NCBI GenBank assembly: GCA_031277045.1
Contig: JAISLX010000152.1
Span: 1 to 20,452, forward strand
Direction of reading: 5' to 3'
Origin: Treponema sp.
Lineage (GTDB): Bacteria > Spirochaetota > Spirochaetia > Treponematales > Breznakiellaceae
DNA length: 20,452 nt
Shown here: positions 7,079 through 15,918 of the stretch, piece by piece
Layout of the letters: each line of letters opens with the position of its first letter
How positions within the stretch are numbered: position 1 is the stretch's first letter
The notes under the pieces: generated by a model
Seen by the model: the letters and a program-made list of their open reading frames with translations, nothing else
What the model was told of the DNA's origin: nothing
The model's database searches: none
Position numbers and translations under genes: made by a program

Positions 7079-10000
7079 ATGAAAGTTGCCCGTTATTTTA
7101 CCGATGCGGCCTACGGGCCGTACCGGGGCATAGTTTGGGAAAAGCGAAGGAGCGAAATCCGCGGGGCCAATGGGAAGGTCATTTTCTCCGGGGATTGCGT
7201 GGTGGTTCCCGCGTCGTGGAGTCAGATTGCCGCGGATATTCTGGCCCAAAAGTATTTTCGCAGGACGGGGGTTCCCGAAAACAGACTGTACGAGTGGAAG
7301 ACGAGGATTCCGGAAACCGGGAAAGCGGATCCGGGGAACGATCTGCCCAGGGACGGGGCGGAACACGATGCCCGCCAGGTTTTTCACCGCCTGGCCTATA
7401 CCTGGATGGACTGGGGCCGCCAAAATGGTTACTTTGACGCGCCGGAGGACGAAAATGCCTTTTACGATGAAACCTGTTATATGCTGGCCCGGCAGTTGGC
7501 GGCTCCCAACAGCCCCCAGTGGTTCAACACGGGGCTTTACGCAGTCTACGGCATTGACGGCCCTCCCCAGGGACATTACTACTACGATCCCGAAGCTGCC
7601 CGCGCCGTAAAATCCGGCAGCGCCTACAAGCGGCCCCAAACCAACGCTTGCTTCATCCTCTCCGTGGAAGACGACCTGGTGAACGAGGGGGGCATCATCG
7701 ACCTGGTAACCAGGGAGGCCCGGCTTTTTAAGTATGGTTCCGGCACAGGGTCCAATTTTTCCAAAATCCGGGCGGAAGAGGAGCGGCTTTCCGGCGGCGG
7801 GGTATCGTCGGGGCTGCTTTCGTTTCTTAAAATCGGGGATCGCTCGGCGTCAGCGATTAAGAGCGGGGGAACAACCCGGCGGGCCGCCAAAATGGTAACG
7901 CTGGACGCGGATCACCCGGATGTGGAAAAGTACGTGAACTGGAAGGTTCAGGAAGAACACAAGGCGGCAAGCCTGGTTACCGGTTCGGCGATTGTGAAAA
8001 AACACCTGGAGGAAATTAAAAAGGCTCTGGCGAATTTCCGGGGGCCTGAGGAAGACCGTTTTAACGCGGGGAAGAACCGCGAACTGGCGCTGACCCTGCA
8101 AAGCGCCCTGGGGGACAAAATACCGCCGGGCTACCTGTACCAGTTGCTGCGCCGCCTGGAACAGGGGGACGCGGACCTTAATCCCCAGGTTTTCTCCACC
8201 GCCTGGGATGACGAAGCCTACAATACGGTGTCCGGCCAGTCCAGCAACAACAGCCTGCGGGTAAGCGATGAATTTTTAACGGCGGTTATCGGGGACGGCG
8301 ACTGGCATCTTACCGGGCGGGTGGACGGGCAGACCGTGAAGACTATCAAAGCCCGCGATCTGTGGGAACAGGCGGCGCGTTCCGCCTGGGCCTGCGCGGA
8401 TCCGGGGCTGCAGTACCACACAACAATTAACGACTGGCATACCTGCCCGGCGGGAGGGGAGATCCGGGCGTCCAATCCCTGTTCGGAGTACATGTTCCTG
8501 GACGACACGGCCTGTAACCTGGCCTCCGTCAATCTGGCCTTGTTCTACGACAAGGAGACGGGCGTTTTTGATGTCGAAGGCTACCTGCACGCCATCAGGA
8601 TATGGACGACGATCCTCGAAATTTCCGTGGGTATGGCGCAGTTTCCCGCGCCAAAGATCGCGGAACTTTCCTACGAGTACCGGACTCTGGGGCTGGGCTT
8701 TGCCAATCTGGGGAGCCTTTTGATGATTATGGGGCTGCCCTACGATTCGGAGGAAGGCCGGGCGGTGTCGGGGGCGCTTTCGGCGATTCTGACCGGGGAG
8801 GCCTACACCCAGTCCGCCCGGATGGCCGCGGCCCTGGGGCCTTTTACCCGCTACGGGGAAAACGCGGCGGCCATGCTCAGGGTGATCCGCAACCACCGCC
8901 GGGCGGCGAATAATGTCTCCGCCCGCGAATACGAAGGGGTCCACACGCCGCCCAAGGGGATAGACGAGCGAATCTGCCCGCCTTATCTGCTGGAAGCCGC
9001 CCGCGCCGCCTGGGACCGGGCGCTGGAACTGGGGACGGCCCACGGCTTCCGCAACGCCCAGGTAAGCGCCATCGCCCCCACGGGGACTATCGGCCTGCTG
9101 ATGGACTGCGACACCACGGGGGTGGAGCCGGACTTTGCCCTGGTCAAGTTCAAGAAACTTGCCGGAGGGGGCTACTTCAAGATCATCAACCAGTCGGTGC
9201 CCCCCGCGCTGGCGGCGCTGGGTTATACGCCGGAGCTTATCGAGGGGATCATCGCTTACGCCACAGGCAGGAAAACTCTGGACATTACAGCCGGTGGAGG
9301 GGACGCGGAACTGAACCCCGTCAACCACGAAGCCCTTGCGGCCAGAGGGTTTACCGCCGGGGCTATCCAGGCGGCGGAAGAGGCGGTAAAAACCAGCCTG
9401 GATTTGGAGGGGGTTTTTAGCCCCTGGACCCTGGGCAAGGACTTTGTGGAAAAGGTCCTGGGGGTTCCGGAGGCTACCTGGTCCCTGCCGGGTTTTAGCC
9501 TGCTTAAACATCTGGGTTTTACGGAGGAGGAGATCGGCCGGGCGGAACGCTATGCCTGCGGCGTCATGGGGCTGGAAGGAGCGCCGGGCCTAAAAGCGGA
9601 ACATTACCCGGTCTTCGACACCGCCACTCCTTCGGGAAAAAATGGGCGGCGCAGTATCCAATGGACCGCCCATATCGGCATGATGGCCGCGGTACAGCCC
9701 TTTATTTCCGGGGCCATCAGCAAGACAATCAACATGCCCAACGGGGCAAGCTACGAGGATGTGAAAGGGGCCTACATGCTCTCCTGGCAGAGCGGCTTAA
9801 AGGCGGTTGCCCTGTACCGGGACAACTCCAAACTTTCCCAGCCCCTGTCCTCCATAGCGCCCGGCGCGGACCCCCTGGCGGACACGATCAGGGATCTGGA
9901 GCAGGGGCTTTACGCGCCCGCGCGTCCGGGTTCTGAACAGGCCGGGCCGCCGGATCCGCGGAGGCTCCGCAAATCCCTGCCCGCCCGGCGTTCGGGCTAC

Positions 10001-10618
10001 ACCCAGAAGGGCAAGATCGGCGGACACACCATCTACATCCGCACCGGGGAGTACAACGACGGCAGTCTGGGGGAGATTTTCCTTGACATGCACAAGGAAG
10101 GAGCGGCCTTCCGCAGCCTGCTGAACAGCTTCGCCATCGCCGTTTCCCTGGGGCTCCAGTACGGAGTACCCCTTGAAGAATATGTGGACGCCTTTACGTT
10201 TACCCGTTTCGAGCCCAGCGGCGTTGTCCAGGGGCATGACTACGTTAAACTGTCCACCAGCGTTATCGATTACATCTTCCGGGACCTGGCGATTAGCTAC
10301 CTGAAACGCGGCGATCTGGGGCAGATCAAACCGGAGGATCTGCTGGCCAACAGTACGCTGGGGAGCGGCGGGGAACAGGCCGAAGATCCCGAACCGCGGG
10401 GACCACCGGGCCGCAACCGCCATGCCGGCGGCGGGACCGGAGAAGTCCCGGCCAATCAATCGCAGGACAGGGAAAATTCTCCCCCGGCCGGCTCCGCCCA
10501 GGCGCGGATCAAGGGTTACGAAGGGGACCCCTGCCCGGTCTGCGGTTCCTTCACGCTGATCCGCAACGGTACCTGTATGAAGTGCGATACCTGCGGCGGA
10601 ACCACCGGCTGCAGTTGA
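7079..10618 (+). CDS. nrdJ: Adenosylcobalamin-dependent class II ribonucleotide reductase
   Basis: A 1179-residue enzyme that makes deoxyribonucleotides using a B12-generated thiyl radical, with or without oxygen. The start at 7079 follows GGGAGGGGGA; an upstream in-frame ATG at 7055 has no such site. Key residues are present: NPCSE (466-470) with the radical Cys468, the redox partners Cys191 (NACFIL) and Cys479 ([10 protein letters not shown]), and APTGTIG near residue 670. The 11-residue gap between Cys468 and Cys479 fits class II enzymes. A flexible Gly/Pro-rich linker (about 1095-1150) leads to a C-terminal CPVCG and CMKCDTCGG tail, which probably carries the shuttle cysteines or binds zinc. 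Length and N-terminus match the long NrdJ type common in alphaproteobacteria, and no ATP-cone is seen. The RNA methyltransferase gene starts 17 bp after the stop. NrdR-like sites lie upstream. No other reductase class is present in the window. Confidence 0.95.
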   Translation: MKVARYFTDAAYGPYRGIVWEKRRSEIRGANGKVIFSGDCVVVPASWSQIAADILAQKYFRRTGVPENRLYEWKTRIPETGKADPGNDLPRDGAEHDARQVFHRLAYTWMDWGRQNGYFDAPEDENAFYDETCYMLARQLAAPNSPQWFNTGLYAVYGIDGPPQGHYYYDPEAARAVKSGSAYKRPQTNACFILSVEDDLVNEGGIIDLVTREARLFKYGSGTGSNFSKIRAEEERLSGGGVSSGLLSFLKIGDRSASAIKSGGTTRRAAKMVTLDADHPDVEKYVNWKVQEEHKAASLVTGSAIVKKHLEEIKKALANFRGPEEDRFNAGKNRELALTLQSALGDKIPPGYLYQLLRRLEQGDADLNPQVFSTAWDDEAYNTVSGQSSNNSLRVSDEFLTAVIGDGDWHLTGRVDGQTVKTIKARDLWEQAARSAWACADPGLQYHTTINDWHTCPAGGEIRASNPCSEYMFLDDTACNLASVNLALFYDKETGVFDVEGYLHAIRIWTTILEISVGMAQFPAPKIAELSYEYRTLGLGFANLGSLLMIMGLPYDSEEGRAVSGALSAILTGEAYTQSARMAAALGPFTRYGENAAAMLRVIRNHRRAANNVSAREYEGVHTPPKGIDERICPPYLLEAARAAWDRALELGTAHGFRNAQVSAIAPTGTIGLLMDCDTTGVEPDFALVKFKKLAGGGYFKIINQSVPPALAALGYTPELIEGIIAYATGRKTLDITAGGGDAELNPVNHEALAARGFTAGAIQAAEEAVKTSLDLEGVFSPWTLGKDFVEKVLGVPEATWSLPGFSLLKHLGFTEEEIGRAERYACGVMGLEGAPGLKAEHYPVFDTATPSGKNGRRSIQWTAHIGMMAAVQPFISGAISKTINMPNGASYEDVKGAYMLSWQSGLKAVALYRDNSKLSQPLSSIAPGADPLADTIRDLEQGLYAPARPGSEQAGPPDPRRLRKSLPARRSGYTQKGKIGGHTIYIRTGEYNDGSLGEIFLDMHKEGAAFRSLLNSFAIAVSLGLQYGVPLEEYVDAFTFTRFEPSGVVQGHDYVKLSTSVIDYIFRDLAISYLKRGDLGQIKPEDLLANSTLGSGGEQAEDPEPRGPPGRNRHAGGGTGEVPANQSQDRENSPPAGSAQARIKGYEGDPCPVCGSFTLIRNGTCMKCDTCGGTTGCS

Positions 10619-10635
10619 AAAGGGTATCCGGCGGC

Positions 10636-11778
10636 ATGGCCGCAAAAAAAGCGGCCGGAGGGCGGGAACCGGCGCAGGCGCCCAGCTACTACGGCGCCTG
10701 CGTCCCCGGCCTGGAAGAATGTATCGCGGAGTTTCTGGCGGAGCGGTTTCCGGATCTTTCAATATCCCGAATCATGTCCGGGGCCATTGTTTTTGAGACT
10801 TCCTGCCCTTACGACCGGTTTAACCTGTTCTGTTTTAACAACGTTTTTCAGGTTACCGGCAGGGCCCCGGTCCAGGAAAGCGGCCGGGATGTCCTGGAAC
10901 GATTTGTCCTGAACACTCTGCGCCGCCGGGCCGGAGAAGAACTTCTTGCGGCTTTTTCGGCGGGTTCCCGCGAACGGAGCTTCCGGGTGATCTTCTCGCT
11001 GGAAAATACCCCTGCCGCGCTGAACGGAGAACTGCGGTCCAGGACGGAGACCTACATCGCCTCCTGTTCAGGGCTCAGGGTGAACCGGAGCAATCCCGGC
11101 GTGGAATTCTGGTTCCTTCTGCGCCGGGAGGGGGCTTTTTTTCTACGGCGCCTTACCCGCCACCGCCCCTGGGACAAGCTGCTGCACCCGGGGGAGCTTC
11201 CCCCGCCCCTGGCCTGGGTACTCTGCCGGCTTTCGGCCCCCCGGCCCGGCGAAAGAATCGCCGACCCCTTTTGCGGCTACGGCGCAATCCCCCTGGCGCG
11301 GCTACGCTACTTCCCCCAGGCGGAATTTTTCGCCTCCGATATTGACGGGCGTGTCCTGGCGGCGGCGCGGGCCAAATTCGGGGAAACAGTGCCGCGGCTC
11401 TGCCATTTTAACCGCCTTGACGCGGCGGAACTGCCCCGGCTTATTCCGCCGGCCAGCCTTGACAGCGTTATTACCGATCCGCCCTGGGGCTGCTACCGGG
11501 GATCCTCCCCCGGCGCGCGAAATGGGCCGAAAAAGCCAAACACAATGGGAAGGCCGGATGTAACGGGCACAGCGGAAGAACGCGCCAGGTCCGCCGGCGA
11601 ACGCTACAATCAGTTTCTTGGGATATGCGCCGGCCTTTTAAAACCCGGCGGCCGGGTAGTAATGCTCTGCGGCCGGGAAGGTGAACCAAATGCGGAACGG
11701 AACGGTTTTACCCTTGTCCGGCGGATTCCCATCCTGCTTTCCGGCAAAAAGGCGGCAATCTACGTGCTGCGGATATAG
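10636..11778 (+). CDS. THUMP-type class I RNA (guanine-N2) methyltransferase
   Basis: The 380-residue protein resembles the THUMP/UPF0020 group (Trm11/Trm14/RlmL-like), which methylates guanine in tRNA or rRNA using S-adenosylmethionine. Residues about 18-165 fit a THUMP-type RNA-binding region. The catalytic domain shows DPFCGYGAIP (motif I, 210-219), FASDIDGRVLAAAR (motif II) and the active-site DPPWG (281-285). After DPPWG there is a charged, low-complexity insert of about 40 residues. The ATG at 10636 was chosen as the first ATG after the nrdJ stop; only a weak AAAAGGG precedes it, and the frame is open further upstream, overlapping nrdJ. The 17 bp gap suggests cotranscription or translational coupling with nrdJ. 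Whether the target is tRNA or rRNA cannot be told. Confidence 0.8.
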   Translation: MAAKKAAGGREPAQAPSYYGACVPGLEECIAEFLAERFPDLSISRIMSGAIVFETSCPYDRFNLFCFNNVFQVTGRAPVQESGRDVLERFVLNTLRRRAGEELLAAFSAGSRERSFRVIFSLENTPAALNGELRSRTETYIASCSGLRVNRSNPGVEFWFLLRREGAFFLRRLTRHRPWDKLLHPGELPPPLAWVLCRLSAPRPGERIADPFCGYGAIPLARLRYFPQAEFFASDIDGRVLAAARAKFGETVPRLCHFNRLDAAELPRLIPPASLDSVITDPPWGCYRGSSPGARNGPKKPNTMGRPDVTGTAEERARSAGERYNQFLGICAGLLKPGGRVVMLCGREGEPNAERNGFTLVRRIPILLSGKKAAIYVLRI

Positions 11779-11845
11779 GCGTATTCAAAAAGCCGGGTGG
11801 TTCTCTTACAAGGCTGCTCTTTTTAAGCGGAAAATCCAGAGAATC

Positions 11846-11880
11846 TGTTCCAAAAACTGAAGTTTTGGGAAAGCTTTCCC
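11846..11880. repeat. Degenerate palindromic repeat, copy F, plus 14 bp palindrome
   Basis: CCAAAAACT (11850-11858) and AGTTTTGG (11861-11868) form a stem with one bulged A. On the minus strand the centre reads AAACTTCAGTTT, as in the 15812 copy. TTTTTAAGCGG stands just upstream (11819-11829). Immediately after comes the perfect 14 bp palindrome GGGAAAGCTTTCCC (11867-11880). The element sits between two convergent genes and may serve as their shared terminator. Confidence 0.55.
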
Positions 11881-11883
11881 GTA

Positions 11884-12666
11884 TCAGTCTTTCCAGGGGA
11901 AGATAAAGCTTTTGAGGGTACGGGTTCCGGTCCGTTCCCTATCCTCTATGAGCAGAGCGTCCCAGGGGATCCGGGGCCGCCGGGTCTTTTCCGCCGGGGG
12001 ATTTGCCTCCAGCCAGTCGTATTTTAGCAGCCGCAGCCGCAGGGCCTCGTCCAGGTACAGCAGAATCCCCGCCGGACCGGGAAAGAGAAAGGCCAGAAAA
12101 ACCGAAATAACCAGCAGTACCATGTTGTGTATAAAACTGAACAGGCAAAAACCGGCGTTATCGAAGAAAAAAACAAAGCTTTTTTTGATTACTTTGGTAA
12201 GCTTGGCATCCAGCCGGGCGCGGATGGCAAAGAAAAACTGAAACGACAAAACTCCCACTACCGCGGACCAAAACACCACTGCCGCCAAAAAAAGCCCCAG
12301 CAGCGAGTTAATGTTGAGGTAGAAAGGGATGATCAGAGTACCCAGGAACCAGAACAGAAAAATTAGGCCCCCCATCACCAGGCCGGCGGGCCAAACCATT
12401 TTGAGGTTGTGAAAAAAATCCTTAAACCCAAAGGAACTGTAATCGGAAAGGCTTTTAAGGGAATAGGCGGCGGCGGACAGGTACACCGCGCACCAGAGAA
12501 TACCCAGCAGCATGGCCGCGATTGAAAGGGCCGGGACAGCCAGGATCAGGCCCGGAATAAAAACGGGGAAAGCAACACTGACGATAAAGCCCAGGTTCAG
12601 CAGCGCTACTTTGAAAAGGTTGTCCCACATATCAAAGAAGGTCTTCTTGATTAAAAAGCCAATCAT
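11884..12666 (-). CDS. Multi-pass membrane protein of unknown function (DUF624/YesL-like?)
   Basis: A 260-residue protein with five or six hydrophobic segments (about residues 20-45, 46-70, 93-115, 120-150 and 178-205), a short cytoplasmic N-terminus (MIGFLIKKTFFDMWDNL) and a soluble basic C-terminal tail ending FIFPWKD. The N-terminal pattern and helix layout recall DUF624/YesL proteins, but the match is by eye only. The ATG at 12666 is the first possible start, since TAA lies two codons upstream. It has no Shine-Dalgarno sequence; a promoter with its -10 six bases before the ATG suggests a leaderless message. The next Met (residue 13) would remove a conserved-looking segment. It is divergent from the DUF4062 gene. 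Confidence 0.7.
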   Translation of the reverse strand: MIGFLIKKTFFDMWDNLFKVALLNLGFIVSVAFPVFIPGLILAVPALSIAAMLLGILWCAVYLSAAAYSLKSLSDYSSFGFKDFFHNLKMVWPAGLVMGGLIFLFWFLGTLIIPFYLNINSLLGLFLAAVVFWSAVVGVLSFQFFFAIRARLDAKLTKVIKKSFVFFFDNAGFCLFSFIHNMVLLVISVFLAFLFPGPAGILLYLDEALRLRLLKYDWLEANPPAEKTRRPRIPWDALLIEDRERTGTRTLKSFIFPWKD

Positions 12667-12672
12667 TATTTA

Positions 12673-12701
12673 ATAATATTGTATTATCTTTGGTTTGTCC
12701 A
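12673..12701 (-). promoter_or_regulatory. Promoter of the 12666 membrane-protein gene (leaderless)
   Basis: On the minus strand, TGGACA (12701-12696), a 17-base spacer and TATTAT (12678-12673) form a good sigma-70 promoter. The -10 ends six bases before the ATG, so transcription should begin at or next to the start codon. An alternative -10, GATAAT, lies about ten bases further upstream. Confidence 0.55.
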
Positions 12702-12788
12702 TAAAGCGCCGGGCCGCCGGCTATAAACCGCGTGTTTGCGTCTGCCGATACTGAAGCAGGGTTATAAAGCGCCCCGCAAGGAGAATCA

Positions 12789-13925
12789 ATGCCAAAAAAG
12801 TACCTTGTTTACATAGGATCAACCCTGGACGATCTAAAACAGGAAGACCGGGAACTTTTCCGGCTTGTTTTGGAACTGGGCCATATTCCGGTTCACGCTC
12901 CCGGCGGCGAAGCCGGAGACGGGATGGCGCAGGACCTGGTCAACAAAACCATCGCCGAATGTGATTATTTTATCAGCATGGTTGCCCACCGCTACAGCAA
13001 AGAAGGGGAGCCAAGCCCTATGGAAGCGGAGTACAACCAGGCGCTGAACTGCGGAATTCCGGTAATCGCGCTTATCGTAGACGAAGATGCCCGCTGGCGG
13101 GCCAGCAAAAAGGAATCCAAGCCCGCCCAAATCCGCAAACTCAAGGATTTTAAGGACAGTCTGCGCAGCCACCCCCATGCTTTTTGGTCCAATACCGTGG
13201 AATTCTGCCAAAAAGCCCAGAGCCTGCTGCTTCGGGAGATCAATATCCATCCCCGCAGGGGCTGGATCCCCGGGAACGAGGGAATAAATCCGGGGGTAGC
13301 CAACGAGCTTGCCCGGCTAGGGACGGAGAACGGAGAACTGCGGCGGCGGCTGGGGATTGAAAGCAGCGATCTAATAACGCGGCTGCGGGAACAGCTTAAA
13401 CACGCAGTCAGGGTCCTGGCCTTAAACCGGGCGGTTTTGAGCTTTTACTACGAAAACGGTAAAACCTGGGAAAACACCCGGAAATTCCGCTACCTGCGAA
13501 TCTTTAAGGTTTTGGCCCCGGAACTCTACGTTGGGAAAACCACGGCGGACATCTCCCGTTTCCTGGGGGGGGTGCTGAACCCGGACATTAAACGGGCTAT
13601 CCGTAAAGATTTCCCCACTCCTTCCAACACCATCAAAAAGATCATGGCCGACTTTGTTCTGCTTAGACTGGTCCGCTGCGCCGGGGGAAACCCGGCTTCC
13701 GGTTCGGACAGCGAGATTTGGGAAATTACCGAGTACGGCAAGGAACTTTATGTGGTGTACCGGATACGGCAGCTTGAAAAACCTTTTGAGCGGCTGACCG
13801 CCCAGGCACAGGCCGAGGCGGAGCAGCCCGGGAAAAAGGAGGGGCCTCCTCCGGAACGCGGCGAAGGGAAAGCCGGGGGCCGGCGGCACAGGGACCAGGA
13901 CGCGGAAAAAGACGAAAATTATTAA
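12789..13925 (+). CDS. DUF4062 domain protein with C-terminal winged helix
   Basis: A 378-residue soluble protein. Residues 4-105 match the DUF4062 pattern: YLVYIGSTLDDLKQEDRELF at the first strand and helix, then an ECDYFISMVAHRYS strand, a SPMEAEYNQAL helix and IPVIALIVD. DUF4062 is a Rossmann-like fold related to TIR/SLATT-type domains and is often found at the N-terminus of STAND NTPases and other signalling or conflict proteins. A short coiled coil follows (about 168-205), then a probable winged helix (about 210-330, ending WEITEYGKELYVVYRIRQLE) and a disordered charged tail. No NTPase domain is present, so it is a short form. AAGGAG precedes the ATG. The neighbours give no clear defence context. 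DNA binding and any enzyme activity are inferred. Confidence 0.75.
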   Translation: MPKKYLVYIGSTLDDLKQEDRELFRLVLELGHIPVHAPGGEAGDGMAQDLVNKTIAECDYFISMVAHRYSKEGEPSPMEAEYNQALNCGIPVIALIVDEDARWRASKKESKPAQIRKLKDFKDSLRSHPHAFWSNTVEFCQKAQSLLLREINIHPRRGWIPGNEGINPGVANELARLGTENGELRRRLGIESSDLITRLREQLKHAVRVLALNRAVLSFYYENGKTWENTRKFRYLRIFKVLAPELYVGKTTADISRFLGGVLNPDIKRAIRKDFPTPSNTIKKIMADFVLLRLVRCAGGNPASGSDSEIWEITEYGKELYVVYRIRQLEKPFERLTAQAQAEAEQPGKKEGPPPERGEGKAGGRRHRDQDAEKDENY

Positions 13926-13976
13926 AAAATGTTCCCCGGCGGCCCTGACGCCCTGTAATTTATCCGCGAATTTTCC

Positions 13977-14005
13977 TCGACAAAAATCGTAAATTTGTTT
14001 ATCAT
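13977..14005 (+). promoter_or_regulatory. Promoter of the acyl-CoA synthetase gene (leaderless)
   Basis: TCGACA (13977-13982), a 17-base spacer and TATCAT (14000-14005) form a good promoter whose -10 ends six bases before the ATG at 14012. No Shine-Dalgarno sequence lies between. The geometry is identical to that of the 12666 gene. Confidence 0.6.
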
Positions 14006-14011
14006 TTTAAT

Positions 14012-15796
14012 ATGCTGACATATTCCGACTATATCGCCGATTGGCCGGATCTTCCCTGGCCCAACTTTGCAGCGTGGCTGGAGGGGATCGATAACAACTG
14101 GGGCGCCCGGACCGCCATTCTGTACCGGGCCGGCAGGCAGAAAAACTTTACCCGCTGGACCTATCATTACTTTGCGGAAGAATGCCGCCGGATTGGCCGG
14201 GGGCTCCTGGCCGCGGGGCTTGAAAAAGGCGGCCGCGTGGTCCTGTGGGCGGAAAACCGTCCCGAATGGATGGCGGTATGGGCGGGCGCCGCCGCCGCTG
14301 GATTGGTTATCGTGCCGGTCGATTTTCTGGTCTCCGAGGCGGAGTGCCGCAACATCATCAAGATTACCGGCGCGCGGGCTTTTTTCTATTCCGGCAGGAA
14401 AAAAAGCTTTGCCGAATCCCTGGAAGGGGATGGCGTTTTTCTTGACGTTAAGCTTTGTATCAGCACAGGCGCGGAAGACGGGTCCGGCGGGACCTTTCCG
14501 GGCGGAACGGATACCGCCACCAACGGCGCCAGCGGCGAATGGGCGCGTTTCGGCGCGGATACGCGGCAGGCCCTGCCCGGCGCCGCCGCGATTGGCGAAC
14601 GGGACCCCGTGTCCATTGTGTTCACATCGGGAACCACAGGCTTTGCCAAGGGAGTTACGTTACACCACAAAGGGATCATCGCCAACACCAGCGCGGCGAT
14701 TCTTCAACTGCGCGCGTACTCCTCCGACGTGTTTATCAACGTGCTGCCCCTTCATCATACCTATCCTACCACATGTTCCTTCATGGCCCCCTTGAGCCTG
14801 GGGGCGGCCACCATCATTATTGAAAAACCGGTAGGCAAAGTCGTGGTAGACGATATACGGGACGGCAAGGGGACCTTCCTTATCGCCGTGCCCCTGCTCT
14901 ACGACAAGGTTATGGTGGCCCTGGATCAGGGGTTCCGCAAACTCAACCCCCTGCTGCGGGGGATATTTAACAAACTGCGGAAAATCTCTCTGGACAGGGC
15001 CAACAAGGGGAAGATCCGCTTTGGCAGAATCGCCCTGTGGCTTATCCGCAAAAAGGCCGGGCTTTCGTCCATCAGGATGGTGGTGGCCGGCGGCGGCCCC
15101 TTAAGTCTTAAAACCGCGGACTTTTTTGATTCCTTTGGCTTCAACATGGTTCACGGCTACGGCATGAGCGAAAACAGCCCCCTTATCAGCGTGAACACTC
15201 CCTTTCACCGGCGCAACGCCTCCGTGGGGCTCCCGGTTAAGTACACGGAAGTACGGATAGACGAACCCGACGGCGAAGGGCACGGCGAAATAATAGTCAA
15301 ATCCCCCTCGATAATGCTGGGGTATTACAACAACCCCGATGCCACCGCAGAGGTTATTACCGAAGACGGCTGGCTGAGGACCGGCGACCTGGGTTACCAG
15401 GACGAAGACGGCTTTATTTACATTAACGGACGCAAGAAAAACCTGATCGTCAGTTCCGGGGGGAAAAACATCTACCCCGAGGAAATCGAGTCCCACTTTG
15501 CCGGCTCCAGGGTTATTGGCGAGATACTGGTCCTGGGCAGGCGCGAAGAACAATTCGGCGGGGAGCGCGTTTTTGCCGTCGTGGTCCCCAATTTCGAGGC
15601 TCTGGCACAGGATTATCCGGGCCGGGAACCGGATGACGCTTTTCTTACGGGCCTGGTTAAGAAGGAAATAGAGGAAGCCAACCGGCATCTGACGGGCTAC
15701 AAGAAGATCGGTGATTTTACGCTGCGCCGCGAAGCCTTTGAAAAAAACGCCCAGCAGAAAATCCGCCGCTTTTTGTACCAGAACTACGCGAATTAG
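14012..15796 (+). CDS. Long-chain acyl-CoA synthetase/AMP-dependent ligase
   Basis: A 594-residue member of the ANL adenylating family, which activates a carboxylate (probably a fatty acid) to acyl-AMP and then to the CoA thioester at the cytoplasmic face. Motifs in order: the phosphate loop TSGTTGFAKG (205-214), the HGYGMSENSP acyl-AMP motif (381-390), WLRTGDLGYQDEDGFIYING (454-473), the hinge GRKKNLIVSSGGKNIYPEEIE (from 473) and, near the end, KNAQQKIRRFL with the likely catalytic lysine. Length and motifs fit FadD15-like synthetases, though the exact acid is unknown. The N-terminus lacks a signal peptide. The ATG has no ribosome-binding site and follows a -10 box by six bases. A strong terminator lies at 15847-15889. 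The gene is convergent with the M42 peptidase gene. Confidence 0.9.
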   Translation: MLTYSDYIADWPDLPWPNFAAWLEGIDNNWGARTAILYRAGRQKNFTRWTYHYFAEECRRIGRGLLAAGLEKGGRVVLWAENRPEWMAVWAGAAAAGLVIVPVDFLVSEAECRNIIKITGARAFFYSGRKKSFAESLEGDGVFLDVKLCISTGAEDGSGGTFPGGTDTATNGASGEWARFGADTRQALPGAAAIGERDPVSIVFTSGTTGFAKGVTLHHKGIIANTSAAILQLRAYSSDVFINVLPLHHTYPTTCSFMAPLSLGAATIIIEKPVGKVVVDDIRDGKGTFLIAVPLLYDKVMVALDQGFRKLNPLLRGIFNKLRKISLDRANKGKIRFGRIALWLIRKKAGLSSIRMVVAGGGPLSLKTADFFDSFGFNMVHGYGMSENSPLISVNTPFHRRNASVGLPVKYTEVRIDEPDGEGHGEIIVKSPSIMLGYYNNPDATAEVITEDGWLRTGDLGYQDEDGFIYINGRKKNLIVSSGGKNIYPEEIESHFAGSRVIGEILVLGRREEQFGGERVFAVVVPNFEALAQDYPGREPDDAFLTGLVKKEIEEANRHLTGYKKIGDFTLRREAFEKNAQQKIRRFLYQNYAN

Positions 15797-15811
15797 CATG
15801 TGTGTGAATTG

Positions 15812-15833
15812 GAAACTTCAGTTTCTGAACAAC
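15812..15833. repeat. Degenerate palindromic repeat, copy G
   Basis: GAAAC (15812-15816), TTCA and GTTTCTGAACAAC (15821-15833) keep the full right arm of the GTTCAGAAAC-type repeat but only five bases of the left arm. It lies 15 bp after the acyl-CoA synthetase stop. Confidence 0.6.
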
Positions 15834-15846
15834 TCTATTAACGGCC

Positions 15847-15900
15847 GGGCCGGTTACCGGGCGGCCCAAGAACGCCCGATAACCGGCCCTTTGGCGGTTT
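15847..15900 (+). terminator. Strong Rho-independent terminator after the acyl-CoA synthetase gene
   Basis: A 17 bp GC-rich stem pairs 15847-15863 (GGGCCGGTTACCGGGCG) with 15873-15889 (CGCCCGATAACCGGCCC), with one mismatch, around GCCCAAGAA. It is followed by TTTGGCGGTTTT, a broken T-run. It stands between convergent genes and could also block antisense reading. Confidence 0.7.
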
Positions 15901-15918
15901 TACCTTTGCAGCAAGCCG

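Noticed and set aside
8276..9511. 411-codon minus-strand open frame inside nrdJ
   Set aside because: It is antisense to a confirmed enzyme gene, Arg/Pro/Gly-rich, has no ribosome-binding site and arises from GC-rich codon use.
9797..10762. 321-codon minus-strand open frame over the end of nrdJ
   Set aside because: Same reasons: antisense shadow with biased composition and no recognisable domain.
12701..12775. Two ATAAAGCGCC copies (12701 and 12764)
   Set aside because: Only ten bases, not palindromic, and neither spacing nor position suggests a function; could be chance.
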